Counted from the first letter of the stretch, positions 34,529-44,613 are shown. The stretch is 64,000 nt of DNA from Bacteroides intestinalis DSM 17393 (GCF_000172175.1 NZ_ABJL02000008.1:434001-498000); one strand, 5' to 3'. The notes: a model not told the origin generated them from the letters alone. A program made the numbers and translations.

Positions 34529-35746
34529 ATGAAAATACTTCATACCAGCGACTGGCATCTGGGACATACACTATACAACTATGACCGCAGTCGCGAGCAA
34601 CAAGCATTCCTGAAACAACTCACCCGCATTGTTGCAGAAGAAAAACCAGATGCAATGGTAGTCAGCGGAGACATCTACCACTACTCCACCCCATCGGCAA
34701 GTACCCAGAAGATGTACACAGACGGTATGCTCGAAATTCACAGGGCATGCCCCGGAATGACAATTGTAGTAACTGCCGGAAACCACGACAGCAGTTCGAA
34801 ATTAGAGATAGACAGTAGTCTGTGGAACCATTTCGGTGTAAAGGTAGTAGGAAACATAGAACGAAACCAGGAAGAAGTTAATCTGGAAAAACATATCGTG
34901 GAAGTGAAAGATGAAAGAGGAATACTAAAAGGATATATTATAGCCGTACCTCACGTCTATCCGCAGAATTTCCCGATACTGGACACAGAAACACCCCGCG
35001 AAGAACGGCAGACACGCTTTTTCCAAGCATTGCAGGATGAAGTAGAGAAAATGAATGCGGAAAAACTGCCTGTTGTATTGATGGCGCACCTTTCCATAGA
35101 AGGCAGTGACCAAACGGGACATGATGAAACCGTAGGCGGAATAGAATATGTCCCTATCAATGCAATGGGTGGAGGATACGATTATCTGGCACTCGGTCAC
35201 ATCCATTGCCCACAGAACATTAAAGGAAGCAGGCATTGTGCACGGTATTGTGGCACTCCCCTGCCTGTCAGCTTCGACGAGGCTTATCCACATTCTGTTT
35301 CCATTGTTGAAATACAAAGAGAAAAAGCACCTCAGATCAAAACAATTGAAATAGAGAATCCGATGCCACTCATCACGCTACCCAAGGAAGCTGTAGATTT
35401 TGAAGAAGCTATAAAACAGCTGGAGGAATACCCGGATGACAAACCGGCTTATATCCGCTTGAATGTTCTGATAAAAGACTATCTGGCGCCCGACTGCAAC
35501 GAACGTGCATCGAACGCGGTAAAAGGGAAGAACTGCAAATTCTGCTATATCAAGCCCAATCGGGAGAAGCATACTTCAGATGATGAAACCAAGCATATCT
35601 CTATTCAGGAAATGCAGGAAATGTCCCCATTGGAAATAGCAAAACTTTATTTTCAGGAAGCAGAAGGAAAAGAAATGGATGAGGAACTCTGCGAACTGAT
35701 GAATAGCGTAGTACAAAAGGTAAAAGAGAAAAGCATTCTGCATTAA
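34529..35746 (+). CDS. sbcD: Exonuclease subunit SbcD
   Basis: A 405-residue Mre11-type nuclease that with SbcC cuts hairpins and DNA ends. Metallophosphatase motifs are visible: HTSDWHLGHTLYNYDR (8-20), VVSGDIYHYS (about 47), TAGNHDSSSK (about 84), MAHLSIEGSD and LALGHIHCPQ. It is 23 bp upstream of sbcC in an operon with its own promoter. Confidence 0.95.
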   Translation: MKILHTSDWHLGHTLYNYDRSREQQAFLKQLTRIVAEEKPDAMVVSGDIYHYSTPSASTQKMYTDGMLEIHRACPGMTIVVTAGNHDSSSKLEIDSSLWNHFGVKVVGNIERNQEEVNLEKHIVEVKDERGILKGYIIAVPHVYPQNFPILDTETPREERQTRFFQALQDEVEKMNAEKLPVVLMAHLSIEGSDQTGHDETVGGIEYVPINAMGGGYDYLALGHIHCPQNIKGSRHCARYCGTPLPVSFDEAYPHSVSIVEIQREKAPQIKTIEIENPMPLITLPKEAVDFEEAIKQLEEYPDDKPAYIRLNVLIKDYLAPDCNERASNAVKGKNCKFCYIKPNREKHTSDDETKHISIQEMQEMSPLEIAKLYFQEAEGKEMDEELCELMNSVVQKVKEKSILH

Positions 35747-35769
35747 TTCCCTATAATCTGTAGTGAATC

Positions 35770-38700
35770 ATGAAACTTCAAAAACTGACTATAAAAAATC
35801 TGGCATCCATAGAAGATGCTGTGATCGACTTTGAGAATGGACCACTGAGCGAAGAATCCCTGTTTCTGATTTGTGGGGAAACGGGTGCCGGCAAAACAAC
35901 ATTACTCGATGCAATTTGCTTGGCACTCTACAATGAAACGCCGCGCATGGAACGGGCAGAAAACGAAAAGTACAGGGACATAGGGCAAACTTTTTCTTCC
36001 AAGAAAGAGGATGTGTCAATAAACGACAGCCGCCAATTGATGCGCAGAAATACCAACGAGGCGTGGACGGAACTGGAGTTCACCGGTTCAAACGAGATAC
36101 CTTATATTGCCAAGTGGTACGTAGCCCGTGCACACCGAAAAGCATCGGGTGCCATTCAAGATGCAAAGTGGACATTAGAGAACCGGAAAACGAATCTCCA
36201 AATCACTAAGAAAAATGAGATAAAATCCGAAATACAAGCAGCCGTAGGGTTAAGTTTTGAGCAATTCTGCCGTACTACTCTCCTGGCACAAGGAGATTTT
36301 ACCAAATTTCTTCAGAGTAAGGAAAGTGAAAAATCGGATATCCTGGAGAAACTGACAGGTACCGGAATCTATTCTGAAATAGGTGCAAAGATTTACGCCA
36401 TCACCAAAGAGAAACGCATAGAATATGAGAATCAGAACCAAAAACTGGAAGGTATCCATGTGCTGACTGATGAAGAGATAAATGAAATTTCCGAAACTAC
36501 AACTACGCTAAATGCTGAAATCAATGGAAATACCATACAAAAGAATATAGCAGTCCTGAAACGTGACTGGCTGAAGCGGTTTGCTGAGCTTATCCTCACT
36601 CAAGAAAACCAACAAAAGAACTGGGAAACGAAAAAGGAACAATTGCAATCGGATGACTTCCTGCAAAAAGAACTATTGATAAAAGACTGGAATAATACTG
36701 CAGATGCCCGTAACTGGTTATTTTCTCTCAAACAGCAACAACAGCAACAGAAAAAAGACAGAGAGCAAACTGAAAAGTTGAAAAAGAGTTTCATCTACCT
36801 CAGTAGTGGTTGTTCCTGGCTGAAGGAAAATCTGAAAGAATTGCAAGCAAAACTAATACTTGCCGAAGAATATTTGCAAGCTCACGCCCCGCTCCTACCT
36901 ATGTTCGAGCAAAGTCAGTCCATCGTTACAGACCTGAATGCTGTGCTTTCTGCTCATTCACGCATCGCTGCCTACAAAAAACAAATAGCAGAATTGTCCC
37001 GGCAGCAGCCTATCCGGGAGCAAGAACGCACGAATAAGAAAAATGACTTCAACCGGAAAAATGAAGAAAATCAGATTAAGCAGCAAGAGATAAACTTATT
37101 GAATGCCCAGCTTGAATCCATGAATCGAAATGTCCTACAGGAAAAGAAGCATGCATTGGAAACGACTAAGGAAAAGTTGCTAAAAGCCCAAAATGCCCTG
37201 ATACTATTAGGAGAGAAAAAAGCAGCCCTGAACATAGCAGAAGAAAACCTAAAATCTCTGGAACTAAAGCTGCAAACCAGCAAAAAACAATACAAAGAAC
37301 TAGAAAACAGGTTCGACACTAAAAAGAAAGCCTACGATGAGATCAAAATGCTCTACGACAAACAAAAAGAAGCTGTGGAAGAGTGGGCACAAGAAGCCCG
37401 TACCCGTCTTTCTGTAGGAGATATGTGCCCGGTATGTGGTCAAAAGATAGAATCACTCAGCAAGGATGAAGATTTTCAGTCTGTACTTGCCCCTATCCGG
37501 CAATCGCTGGAGACAAAAGAGAAAGAATACAAGGAAGCAGAACAAACTTTGAATAGTAACCGGACGGAGACCAGAACTTATGAGGATATGATAGCAGAGA
37601 GTCGTCTGGCAACAGATAAAGCCCGGAAAGGATATGAATTTATTCAAACTGAAGCTGAAGAAACATGCCGTCAGTGTAATATTCTAATAATCTCAAATGA
37701 TACCAGAGATATCCTGGAAAGACAAATTCAAGAAAATAAACAGCACCTTGAAGACATCAATGCCAGATTGAACGAAGTACAAATCCTTTCCAACAATATC
37801 TCCCGATTGCAGTACTTAAAAGATGAACATCAGAAAATAGTGGAGGCCGCCCGAAATGCTTTCGATACTGCTGACAAGAATCTGACGAAACTGAAAAATG
37901 ACATCACTAATAAACATTCGCTAATCGAAAGTGAAAAGGACATCATTCGCACCACACTGGAACGTGTTAGCCCACTTATTCTTTGGGAAGGATGGCAAAC
38001 AGAATGGAGTACTGATCCTACCTCATTTATCGAACGCTTACAAAAGTCTACAGTACATTATAAACTGGCACAGGACAGGCAATCGGAATTAAAAACAACC
38101 ATTTCCCTCATAGAGAAAGAGCTGGACAGTGTATCAGCAACGCAGAATCTGATCTGCACAGCATTTCCCGAATGGAAAAACCTGCCAATAGAGGAAAGGA
38201 TGGAGATCAAAAATCTGGGAATGGCATGGAATACCCTGAACTCTGAAGTCAGCGGATTGAAACAAAATATCTCATCTATCCGAAAAAACATCGACGAGCT
38301 GCAAGCCAACCTTACAGTGTTCTATACTATACATCCAGATATGAACGAAGTACGCCTCATAGCTCTTTCCTCCTACTCTAGCGAGCAAATAGAGAACTTG
38401 CGTATCGGTCAACAAAGGCTTAAAAACGAAGAATTAGCCGCACAAACCGCTTTCAAGCTAACAACCAGACAACTGGAAGAGCACCAAAGCAAGAAACCGG
38501 AGATGGCAAAGGAAGAAAACCTTGAAAGTCTGGACAGCCTTATCATAGCTTTAGATGAGAAAATTGCAGTAAGCAATCAGGCCCTCATACGGCTGAAAAT
38601 CCAATTGGAAGAAAACACCAAGAACATCGCCCGGATAAAGGACGAGAAGAAACGTGCGGACGAATTACGGGAAGTGTACTTGAAATGGGACCGTCTTTGC

Positions 38701-39192
38701 CATCACTTTGGTGACGAGAAAGGAAAGAATTTCCGAAACATCGCACAAAGTTTTGTACTGAAAGAGTTGCTCAATGGAGCAAATTTCTACCTGCAACATC
38801 TCACCAAGCGCTACGAATTGGAGTGCCAGGCTGGTTCACTCACTATCTTGCTACGCGATTTTTATCAGGGAGGCACACCACGTCCAGCCTGCACCCTGTC
38901 CGGCGGAGAGAGCTTTCTGGTATCTTTATCACTCGCCTTAGGACTCTCTGCCCTCAGCCGCCACAGCCTGTCAGTAGATACACTGTTTATCGATGAAGGA
39001 TTTGGAACACTGAGCAGCGATTATCTGAATACAGTGATGGATACTTTGGAAAAGCTACACCAAATGGGTGGCAAGAAAGTAGGCATCATCAGTCATGTAG
39101 AAGGGCTGCGTGAACGGATCAAAACCCAAATTCAGGTAAAGCGAATCGATAATTCGAGAAGTGAGATTAAAATTTCGAATTATGAATTGTGA
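35770..39192 (+). CDS. sbcC: Exonuclease subunit SbcC (Rad50-like ATPase)
   Basis: A 1140-residue SMC-like ATPase. Walker A GETGAGKT is at 36-43; long coiled coils follow (about 200-540 and 590-960) around the zinc hook CPVCGQ near residue 553. The C-terminal part has the signature LSGGESFLVSLSLALGLS (about 1044) and Walker B DTLFIDEGFGTL (about 1070). It pairs with the SbcD nuclease just upstream. Length is typical. Confidence 0.95.
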   Translation: MKLQKLTIKNLASIEDAVIDFENGPLSEESLFLICGETGAGKTTLLDAICLALYNETPRMERAENEKYRDIGQTFSSKKEDVSINDSRQLMRRNTNEAWTELEFTGSNEIPYIAKWYVARAHRKASGAIQDAKWTLENRKTNLQITKKNEIKSEIQAAVGLSFEQFCRTTLLAQGDFTKFLQSKESEKSDILEKLTGTGIYSEIGAKIYAITKEKRIEYENQNQKLEGIHVLTDEEINEISETTTTLNAEINGNTIQKNIAVLKRDWLKRFAELILTQENQQKNWETKKEQLQSDDFLQKELLIKDWNNTADARNWLFSLKQQQQQQKKDREQTEKLKKSFIYLSSGCSWLKENLKELQAKLILAEEYLQAHAPLLPMFEQSQSIVTDLNAVLSAHSRIAAYKKQIAELSRQQPIREQERTNKKNDFNRKNEENQIKQQEINLLNAQLESMNRNVLQEKKHALETTKEKLLKAQNALILLGEKKAALNIAEENLKSLELKLQTSKKQYKELENRFDTKKKAYDEIKMLYDKQKEAVEEWAQEARTRLSVGDMCPVCGQKIESLSKDEDFQSVLAPIRQSLETKEKEYKEAEQTLNSNRTETRTYEDMIAESRLATDKARKGYEFIQTEAEETCRQCNILIISNDTRDILERQIQENKQHLEDINARLNEVQILSNNISRLQYLKDEHQKIVEAARNAFDTADKNLTKLKNDITNKHSLIESEKDIIRTTLERVSPLILWEGWQTEWSTDPTSFIERLQKSTVHYKLAQDRQSELKTTISLIEKELDSVSATQNLICTAFPEWKNLPIEERMEIKNLGMAWNTLNSEVSGLKQNISSIRKNIDELQANLTVFYTIHPDMNEVRLIALSSYSSEQIENLRIGQQRLKNEELAAQTAFKLTTRQLEEHQSKKPEMAKEENLESLDSLIIALDEKIAVSNQALIRLKIQLEENTKNIARIKDEKKRADELREVYLKWDRLCHHFGDEKGKNFRNIAQSFVLKELLNGANFYLQHLTKRYELECQAGSLTILLRDFYQGGTPRPACTLSGGESFLVSLSLALGLSALSRHSLSVDTLFIDEGFGTLSSDYLNTVMDTLEKLHQMGGKKVGIISHVEGLRERIKTQIQVKRIDNSRSEIKISNYEL

Positions 39193-39194
39193 AC

Positions 39195-39246
39195 TATAAA
39201 TTATGAATGGCTGCGCAATCATCCGCACGGCAATTCATAATTTATA
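39195..39246 (+). terminator. Stem-loop after sbcC
   Basis: A perfect but AT-rich 14-bp stem (39195-39208 with 39233-39246) with an inner TGCG/CGCA pair. No strong T-run follows, so termination is likely but not certain. Confidence 0.5.
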
Positions 39247-39277
39247 ATTTAAAATTCATAATTACTATATTATTACC

Positions 39278-39285
39278 TATTTTTG
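39278..39285 (+). promoter_or_regulatory. -7 box for map-rmuC-xpt
   Basis: TATTTTTG, 25 bp upstream of the map ATG. Confidence 0.55.
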
Positions 39286-39310
39286 TAGCAACTATTAATA
39301 GAAGAAGACA

Positions 39311-40165
39311 ATGAAAAAGTTCATAAAAGGAGTCCGGTTTGCTCCTAAAAATTATTCCGACGAAGTAGAAGAAAAAATTCAGCACTATAAAAAGGAAGGC
39401 TACAAATTACCGTCACGCCATTTATTGCGTACTGAGGAGCAATTGGCAGGTATTCGTGAAAGCGCAAAAATCAATACTGCATTGCTGGATTATATCTCGG
39501 CAAATATCCGTGAAGGGATGTCGACAGCAGAAATAGATCATATGGTATATGAATTTACCACAGATCATGATGCCATTCCGGCCCCTTTCATGTACGAAGG
39601 TTTCCCTAAAAGTGTATGTACAAGCATCAATGATGTCGTATGCCATGGTATACCGAGTACCAAAGAGTTTCTGCGTAACGGAGATATTGTGAACGTGGAT
39701 GTTTCGACTATTTATAAAGGATATTTCTCGGATGCTTCACGCATGTACATGATTGGAGAAGTGAAACCGGAACTGCAACGCCTGGTACAAGTGGCAAAAG
39801 AATGTCGTGACATAGGCGTACAGACAGCACAACCTTGGGCACGCCTCGGAGATGTAGGCGCAGCCATTCAGGAGCATGCCGAGAAAAACGGATATAGTGT
39901 AGTACGCGATTTGTGCGGGCACGGTGTAGGAATTAAGTTCCATGAAGAACCGGACGTAGAACACTTTGGCAAGCGCGGTACGGGAATGCTTATCGTTCCG
40001 GGAATGACTTTCACCATCGAACCGATGATAAATATGGGAACTTATGAAGTCTTCATTGATGAAGCCGACGGATGGACAGTCTGCACTGACGACGGGCTCC
40101 CCTCAGCACAGTGGGAAAGCATGATTTTGATTACTGAGAATGGCAACGAAATACTGACTGAATAA
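39311..40165 (+). CDS. map: Type I methionine aminopeptidase
   Basis: A 284-residue MetAP that removes N-terminal Met. Metal ligands are recognisable: Asp in VNVDVSTIYKGYFSDASRMY (two Asp), His in GHGVGIKFHEEP, Glu in FTIEPMINMG and Glu in SAQWESMILITENG. The N-terminal extension of about 40 residues (KFIKGVRFAPKNYSDEVEEKIQHYKKEGYKLP) precedes the usual core. It is followed by rmuC after only 2 bp. Confidence 0.94.
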   Translation: MKKFIKGVRFAPKNYSDEVEEKIQHYKKEGYKLPSRHLLRTEEQLAGIRESAKINTALLDYISANIREGMSTAEIDHMVYEFTTDHDAIPAPFMYEGFPKSVCTSINDVVCHGIPSTKEFLRNGDIVNVDVSTIYKGYFSDASRMYMIGEVKPELQRLVQVAKECRDIGVQTAQPWARLGDVGAAIQEHAEKNGYSVVRDLCGHGVGIKFHEEPDVEHFGKRGTGMLIVPGMTFTIEPMINMGTYEVFIDEADGWTVCTDDGLPSAQWESMILITENGNEILTE

Positions 40166-40167
40166 GC

Positions 40168-41517
40168 ATGGATATTGTTTTCCTGATTATCGGACTCATC
40201 GTAGGTGCCGGCATAGGTTACTTAATAGCCGGACGAAAAAGTGCTGCCCTATCCGCACAACTGCAAGCCACCCGCGAACGCGAGGAGTTACTGAATCGTA
40301 CGGTAGAAGAACGGATTTCACGTGAAAAAGCCATAACAACCGAACGGCTGGCAGAGCAGGAAAAATCTTTCAATCTGAGATTGGCAGAACAACAGAAACA
40401 ATGGGAAGAGCGCCTGAAATTGCAAGTAGAAGAAGCGGAAGCCTTACACAAACGTATGAGCACAGAGTTCGAAAATCTCTCCAACCGGATTTTCAAGAGT
40501 AAGGCAGAGGATTTTACTAAGCTAAATTCAGAACATCTCAACAATTTGCTCCGTCCCTTGGGAGAAAACCTAAAAGACTTCCGGGAAAAGGTGGAACAAG
40601 TGTATGACAAAGAGTCAAAACAACGTTTTTCTTTGGAAGAACGCATCAAGGATCTGGTAGAATTGAATAATCGCATCAGTGAGGATGCCAACAACCTGAC
40701 CCGTGCTTTGAAAGGTGACTCCAAGATACAGGGTAACTGGGGAGAAATGATACTGGAACGCCTGTTGCAAGCCTCCGGGTTGATAGAAGGTGAACACTAC
40801 TTCCGTCAGGAATTCCTAAAAAACGAGCAAGGTGAAATGCTGACCAATGAAGAAAGCGGTCAGAAAATGCAGCCGGATATTATTGTTAGGTATCCGGACG
40901 ACCGGGAAATGATTATCGACTCTAAAGTGTCGCTAACTGCCTATGCTGCTTATAATTCGGCCGAAAATAAAGATGAAGAGGCACGCTGGCTAAAGGCACA
41001 TCTGCAATCGGTACGAGCTCACGTCGATGAACTCAGTCAGAAGGATTACTCACATTATGACGCTAAAGCACCGGACTTTGTAATGATGTTTATTCCCACT
41101 GAAGCAGCCTATCTGACAGCCATTAAAGCGGATACTAATTTATGGGAGTATGCTTATAAAAAGAAGGTGGTATTAATGAGCCCTACCAATCTGATCAGCG
41201 CACTCCGCCTCTCTCTCGACCTCTGGAAACGGGAAAATCAAGTAAAGAACGTGCAGGATATCATCAAAAGAGGAACGTTGCTTTACGAAAAGATTGCCGG
41301 ATTTACAGATACTTTCCTGCGTATCGGCGACAGTCTGAACGGGATGCAGAGAGATTATGACAAGGCATACAACCAGCTCTCTGATGGCAACGGTAGTGTG
41401 GTAAGGCAAGCAGAACTTCTGCGTAACATGAGTCTTACTCCTAAAAAACGGATATCAGCAAGGTTGCTGCCTCAGGAAGAAGAATCAGAAGAAGAGGAAA
41501 CCGAACCAATGAAATAG
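40168..41517 (+). CDS. rmuC: DNA recombination protein RmuC
   Basis: A 449-residue RmuC. An N-terminal transmembrane helix (about 3-20, IVFLIIGLIVGAGIGYLIAG) precedes a coiled coil (about 28-140) and a PD-(D/E)XK-like nuclease core (about 190-330, with GNWGEMILERLL, QPDIIVRYPDDREMIIDSKVSLTAY and FVMMFIPTEAAYLTAI). The tail is acidic. Members limit inversions at short inverted repeats. It is in the map-rmuC-xpt operon. Confidence 0.93.
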   Translation: MDIVFLIIGLIVGAGIGYLIAGRKSAALSAQLQATREREELLNRTVEERISREKAITTERLAEQEKSFNLRLAEQQKQWEERLKLQVEEAEALHKRMSTEFENLSNRIFKSKAEDFTKLNSEHLNNLLRPLGENLKDFREKVEQVYDKESKQRFSLEERIKDLVELNNRISEDANNLTRALKGDSKIQGNWGEMILERLLQASGLIEGEHYFRQEFLKNEQGEMLTNEESGQKMQPDIIVRYPDDREMIIDSKVSLTAYAAYNSAENKDEEARWLKAHLQSVRAHVDELSQKDYSHYDAKAPDFVMMFIPTEAAYLTAIKADTNLWEYAYKKKVVLMSPTNLISALRLSLDLWKRENQVKNVQDIIKRGTLLYEKIAGFTDTFLRIGDSLNGMQRDYDKAYNQLSDGNGSVVRQAELLRNMSLTPKKRISARLLPQEEESEEEETEPMK

Positions 41518-41542
41518 ACATTCAAAATAAGATATATAAAAC

Positions 41543-42109
41543 ATGAAAATACTGAAAGACCGTATCCTGAAGGATGGGAAATGCTACCCGGGAGGCATAC
41601 TGAAAGTAGACAATTTCATCAATCACCAAATGGACCCTATTTTGATGAAATCTATCGGTGTGGAGTTTATCAGACGCTTTGCCTCTACCCCAATCAACAA
41701 AATTATCACAGTAGAGGCCAGTGGCATTGCTCCTGCCATCATGGTAGGTTATCTATTGGAACTACCCGTAGTTTTCGCCAAAAAGAAAAAGCCCAGTACC
41801 ATGGAAAATATGTTGGTGACCTCTGTTTATTCTTTCACCAAACAACGCTCGTATGATGTATGTGTCAGTGAAGATTTTCTTCGTCCGGGCGACCGGGTAC
41901 TCTTTATAGACGATTTCCTAGCCAATGGAAATGCAGCCAAAGGTATTATGGAGCTTGTGAAACAGGCCGGTGCCGAACTGGTAGGTATGGGCTTCATTAT
42001 AGAAAAGGCTTTTCAACATGGAGGAGATGAACTGCGTGAGCAAGGTATACATGTGGAATCCCTGGCGATTATTGAAAGTCTGGATAATTGCGAAATAAAG
42101 ATTAGATAA
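41543..42109 (+). CDS. xpt: Xanthine phosphoribosyltransferase
   Basis: A 188-residue type I PRTase that converts xanthine and PRPP to XMP in purine salvage. It starts MKILKDRILKDGKCYPGGILKVDNFINHQ as in Xpt, with EASGIAPA and the PRPP loop VLFIDDFLANGNAA (about 125-138). No purine riboswitch lies before it; it is third in the map operon (25 bp after rmuC). Confidence 0.94.
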   Translation: MKILKDRILKDGKCYPGGILKVDNFINHQMDPILMKSIGVEFIRRFASTPINKIITVEASGIAPAIMVGYLLELPVVFAKKKKPSTMENMLVTSVYSFTKQRSYDVCVSEDFLRPGDRVLFIDDFLANGNAAKGIMELVKQAGAELVGMGFIIEKAFQHGGDELREQGIHVESLAIIESLDNCEIKIR

Positions 42110-42137
42110 AAATATATTTCATCATACATCTATTAAC

Positions 42138-42178
42138 TTACAGCCGGCTCGTTGATTCATGAACGAATTCGGCTGTAA
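42138..42178. terminator. Bidirectional terminator after xpt
   Basis: Stem TTACAGCCG/CGGCTGTAA with inner TCGTT/AACGA. It lies between convergent xpt and the M56 peptidase gene. Confidence 0.75.
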
Positions 42179-42214
42179 ATTAATAGCTGGGGTATATCTC
42201 AATTCAGTAAAGCA

Positions 42215-43906
42215 TTATTTATCGGATAAAGTTTTCCGAATAACTTCTTTCACATCTTGCACTATTCCCATAGTTACATCTTTATCAAACTTCAGTCCCA
42301 CTGATAATCCAACGCTATTGGCAATCGTTTTGTAATCCTTTAGCTTTAATTCCAATTCCTGAAGAGAAGGATTCTTTATCACTGCGCTTATACCTCCTCT
42401 CGGATACAAAGATACTTCTATAGGTAAAAATACATCCGAAGCCGTCTTATATTTAGAACTGTAAACCTTAGGTTCTCCAAAAGAAACGAATATAGGAAGC
42501 AAACTATCCAAACGAGCCTCGGAAACTCCGCCCAATTCTTTGGAAATTTCTCCACGAACTTGTAGATAAGCCTCTTTTATGGTACGCAGATAAGAAGTGA
42601 TAGCAGTGGATGATGAACCACGGTCGTACCTTACAAATAAGCCGGGAATCCATTTTTTGTCCGTATTCGCAACTTTCCGATACTCTTTCCTCAAGAGATC
42701 CTTAAGGCGGACTGACAAGGTTTCCACATCATATTCCTTAATCAACTCCTGATTCAGCATCATCTTATTATTCATGTTCACAAAGAAACTATAAAAAGTT
42801 CCCGTCGGGTTTTCAATCTGATACTCCTTCTTTCCACCCACAGCATCTTCTGCCTTACGCTCGAAAAATGCTTCCAACTGTTGCAATTCGCTCTCCTGAA
42901 CCGAATTTTGTTTCACACTCACAGGCGTGTTTATCGCCTGTCCCATTGTTTTCTTCACTTCTGGTCGCGCAAAAGCATAAAGCGTCCCAGCAGCTACAGG
43001 CACAAAAAGCAATAGCTTCAAACGTGCCCAATTGTTTGTTCTTCTTTTTAACATCATAGTGATACGATTTTTAAGTTTGCTGTGATTGAATCCACAAGCC
43101 ATAGAGTAGAGCCTTGTACCTACGGATTTTTTCACTAACAAAAGTTGATATTCTGTTGCATCGATGCCATTATTAATAACGCCATTATCGGCTTCATACT
43201 CGTGCACTTCACGAAGTTCACGCATCAGGAGCCATGCGGCAGGATTGAACCAATGGAATATCAGGATACATTCCATCCAAAGTAAATCCAATGTATGCCT
43301 ATGTTGCAGGTGCATTTGTTCATGCAACAAGATTTCTCCGGGATTCCGTTCATAATCTTCTTGTGACAGAACAATCATATTCCCCCAACTGAAAGAAACG
43401 ATCTTCTCAGGGCAGATAATCAATTTATATTTCCCATAATTACAGGCGGGGTAACTATGAATGAGCCGGCGCATACGGACAGTAGAAAACAAAAGAAAGG
43501 TAAGTACAACCAAAGCTCCAATAAAATAACAACCACCTAACAGTAAAGTCACAGGGATAGCATGAATCACATTGGCATGATTTTCTTCTGTATCCTCTCC
43601 TTTCCCTGTCATAAAAAGGTTTGCTTCTCCTGACAAATGTTTTTCATCAACGCCTCCTTTTCTTTCAATATTCACTTCTTTTTCAGTCAATAAATGTCTT
43701 ACGGCAGTTATCGGCAACTGCAAAGTTGTATATTGAGGAACATCTATTTGCAGCAATGGGAGTAATGTGCATGCCACTGTTCCCATCAACAGTAAATAAC
43801 GGTTCGTACGAAACAGCGTATCTTTCCTGAAAAACAATCTGAACAGAAGGTACAGGATTGTCAGGCATAAGGTAGACTCAAATATATAAAACAATATAGT
43901 TCCCAT
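42215..43906 (-). CDS. M56-family (BlaR1-like) membrane metallopeptidase
   Basis: A 563-residue sensor peptidase. It has N-terminal transmembrane helices (about 5-22, 37-52, 125-145) and the zinc motif HEQMH in ILLHEQMHLQHRHTLDLLWMECILIFHWFNPAAWLL (about 195-230), with a third-ligand candidate in EVHEYEADN. A further helix at about 295-312 precedes a C-terminal domain of about 250 residues that lacks penicillin-binding motifs (no SxxK acyl-enzyme site seen). It presumably cleaves or controls the BlaI-type repressor encoded 32 bp upstream. The signal sensed is unknown. Confidence 0.88.
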   Translation of the reverse strand: MGTILFYIFESTLCLTILYLLFRLFFRKDTLFRTNRYLLLMGTVACTLLPLLQIDVPQYTTLQLPITAVRHLLTEKEVNIERKGGVDEKHLSGEANLFMTGKGEDTEENHANVIHAIPVTLLLGGCYFIGALVVLTFLLFSTVRMRRLIHSYPACNYGKYKLIICPEKIVSFSWGNMIVLSQEDYERNPGEILLHEQMHLQHRHTLDLLWMECILIFHWFNPAAWLLMRELREVHEYEADNGVINNGIDATEYQLLLVKKSVGTRLYSMACGFNHSKLKNRITMMLKRRTNNWARLKLLLFVPVAAGTLYAFARPEVKKTMGQAINTPVSVKQNSVQESELQQLEAFFERKAEDAVGGKKEYQIENPTGTFYSFFVNMNNKMMLNQELIKEYDVETLSVRLKDLLRKEYRKVANTDKKWIPGLFVRYDRGSSSTAITSYLRTIKEAYLQVRGEISKELGGVSEARLDSLLPIFVSFGEPKVYSSKYKTASDVFLPIEVSLYPRGGISAVIKNPSLQELELKLKDYKTIANSVGLSVGLKFDKDVTMGIVQDVKEVIRKTLSDK

Positions 43907-43938
43907 GATCTATTTATTTTCCGAGTATAACTCTATTT

Positions 43939-44307
43939 CTATCTGCTCGACTTTTTACTTTCTATTTCCGCGATCAACGCTTTTAACTCGTCTACCGACA
44001 TACCTTCTTCTTCAATAAATGCAGATACGACATTGGTATAAGAGTTATTATAGTATTGAGCCACCACATCATTCAGTGCAGAACGCTTATATTCTTTGTC
44101 GGAAACAACCGCATAATACTGATACGTATTACCATAAGCCCTGTATTTCACAAATCCTTTGTCCTCCAGCCCTCTCACCAAGGTAGATACGGTATTATAA
44201 TGTGGTTTAGGCTCCTCATAAAAGGCCAACAATTCACGAACAAACATCGGACCATGTTCCCAGAACATTTGCATGATCTCTTCTTCTTTGGCAGTTAATC
44301 GTTTCAT
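43939..44307 (-). CDS. BlaI/MecI/CopY-family repressor
   Basis: A 122-residue winged-helix repressor. It opens MKRLTAKEEEIMQMFWEHGPMFVRELL, has the recognition region PKPHYNTVSTLVRGLEDKGFVKYRAYGNTYQYYAVVS (about 34-70) and a C-terminal dimerisation/cleavage part (about 75-120). ATG 44307 is chosen; the 19 extra residues from 44364 do not fit the family. Partner of the M56 peptidase. Two dyads overlap its promoter, pointing to autoregulation. Confidence 0.92.
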   Translation of the reverse strand: MKRLTAKEEEIMQMFWEHGPMFVRELLAFYEEPKPHYNTVSTLVRGLEDKGFVKYRAYGNTYQYYAVVSDKEYKRSALNDVVAQYYNNSYTNVVSAFIEEEGMSVDELKALIAEIESKKSSR

Positions 44308-44338
44308 AATCTTTTCAAGTTTACTTGGGTGAATGGCA

Positions 44339-44346
44339 CAAAGATA
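44339..44346 (-). promoter_or_regulatory. -7 box for the blaI-like operon
   Basis: TATCTTTG on the minus strand, 31 bp upstream of ATG 44307. The -33 position (44366-44369) falls within the proximal dyad. Confidence 0.6.
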
Positions 44347-44366
44347 GAAATTAGTTTTAAACAAAC

Positions 44367-44425
44367 AACTAATTCTATTAGTTATTCAACTAATACAAGA
44401 AGTAGTTTAACTAATATTATTAGTA
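44367..44425. promoter_or_regulatory. Pair of operator-like dyads for the BlaI-type repressor
   Basis: AACTAAT-TCT-ATTAGTT (44367-44383) is a perfect 7-bp dyad; AACTAAT-ATT-ATTAGTA (44409-44425) is a near copy. The centres are 42 bp apart, about four helical turns, and an extra half-site ACTAAT lies between. The proximal dyad covers the -33 region, so binding would block RNA polymerase. That BlaI is the protein that binds is inferred. Confidence 0.65.
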
Positions 44426-44448
44426 GATAGTCAATACACATTATTATA

Positions 44449-44520
44449 TATGCGGATCAAGAGTTGAATCCTGTTCATTATTGCAGGATTATGAACACAA
44501 TCCCACTCCTGATCCGCATA
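44449..44520. repeat. Compound stem-loop
   Basis: Outer 11-bp arms (44449-44459 with 44510-44520) enclose a 7-bp stem AATCCTG/CAGGATT (44467-44473 with 44484-44490). No T-run follows. Function unknown. Confidence 0.6.
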
Positions 44521-44613
44521 AATAATATTAAGTTTCAGAGGTTAAGCCGCCGCATCGCCACTTTTATTCCTTTTCGCTGCGACGGTTAAGGAAAATTGTA
44601 GTAAGTACTTATT

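Noticed and set aside
41517..41543. Search for a purine riboswitch before xpt
   Set aside because: Only 25 bp separate rmuC and xpt, too short for an aptamer, and no purine-aptamer core is seen.
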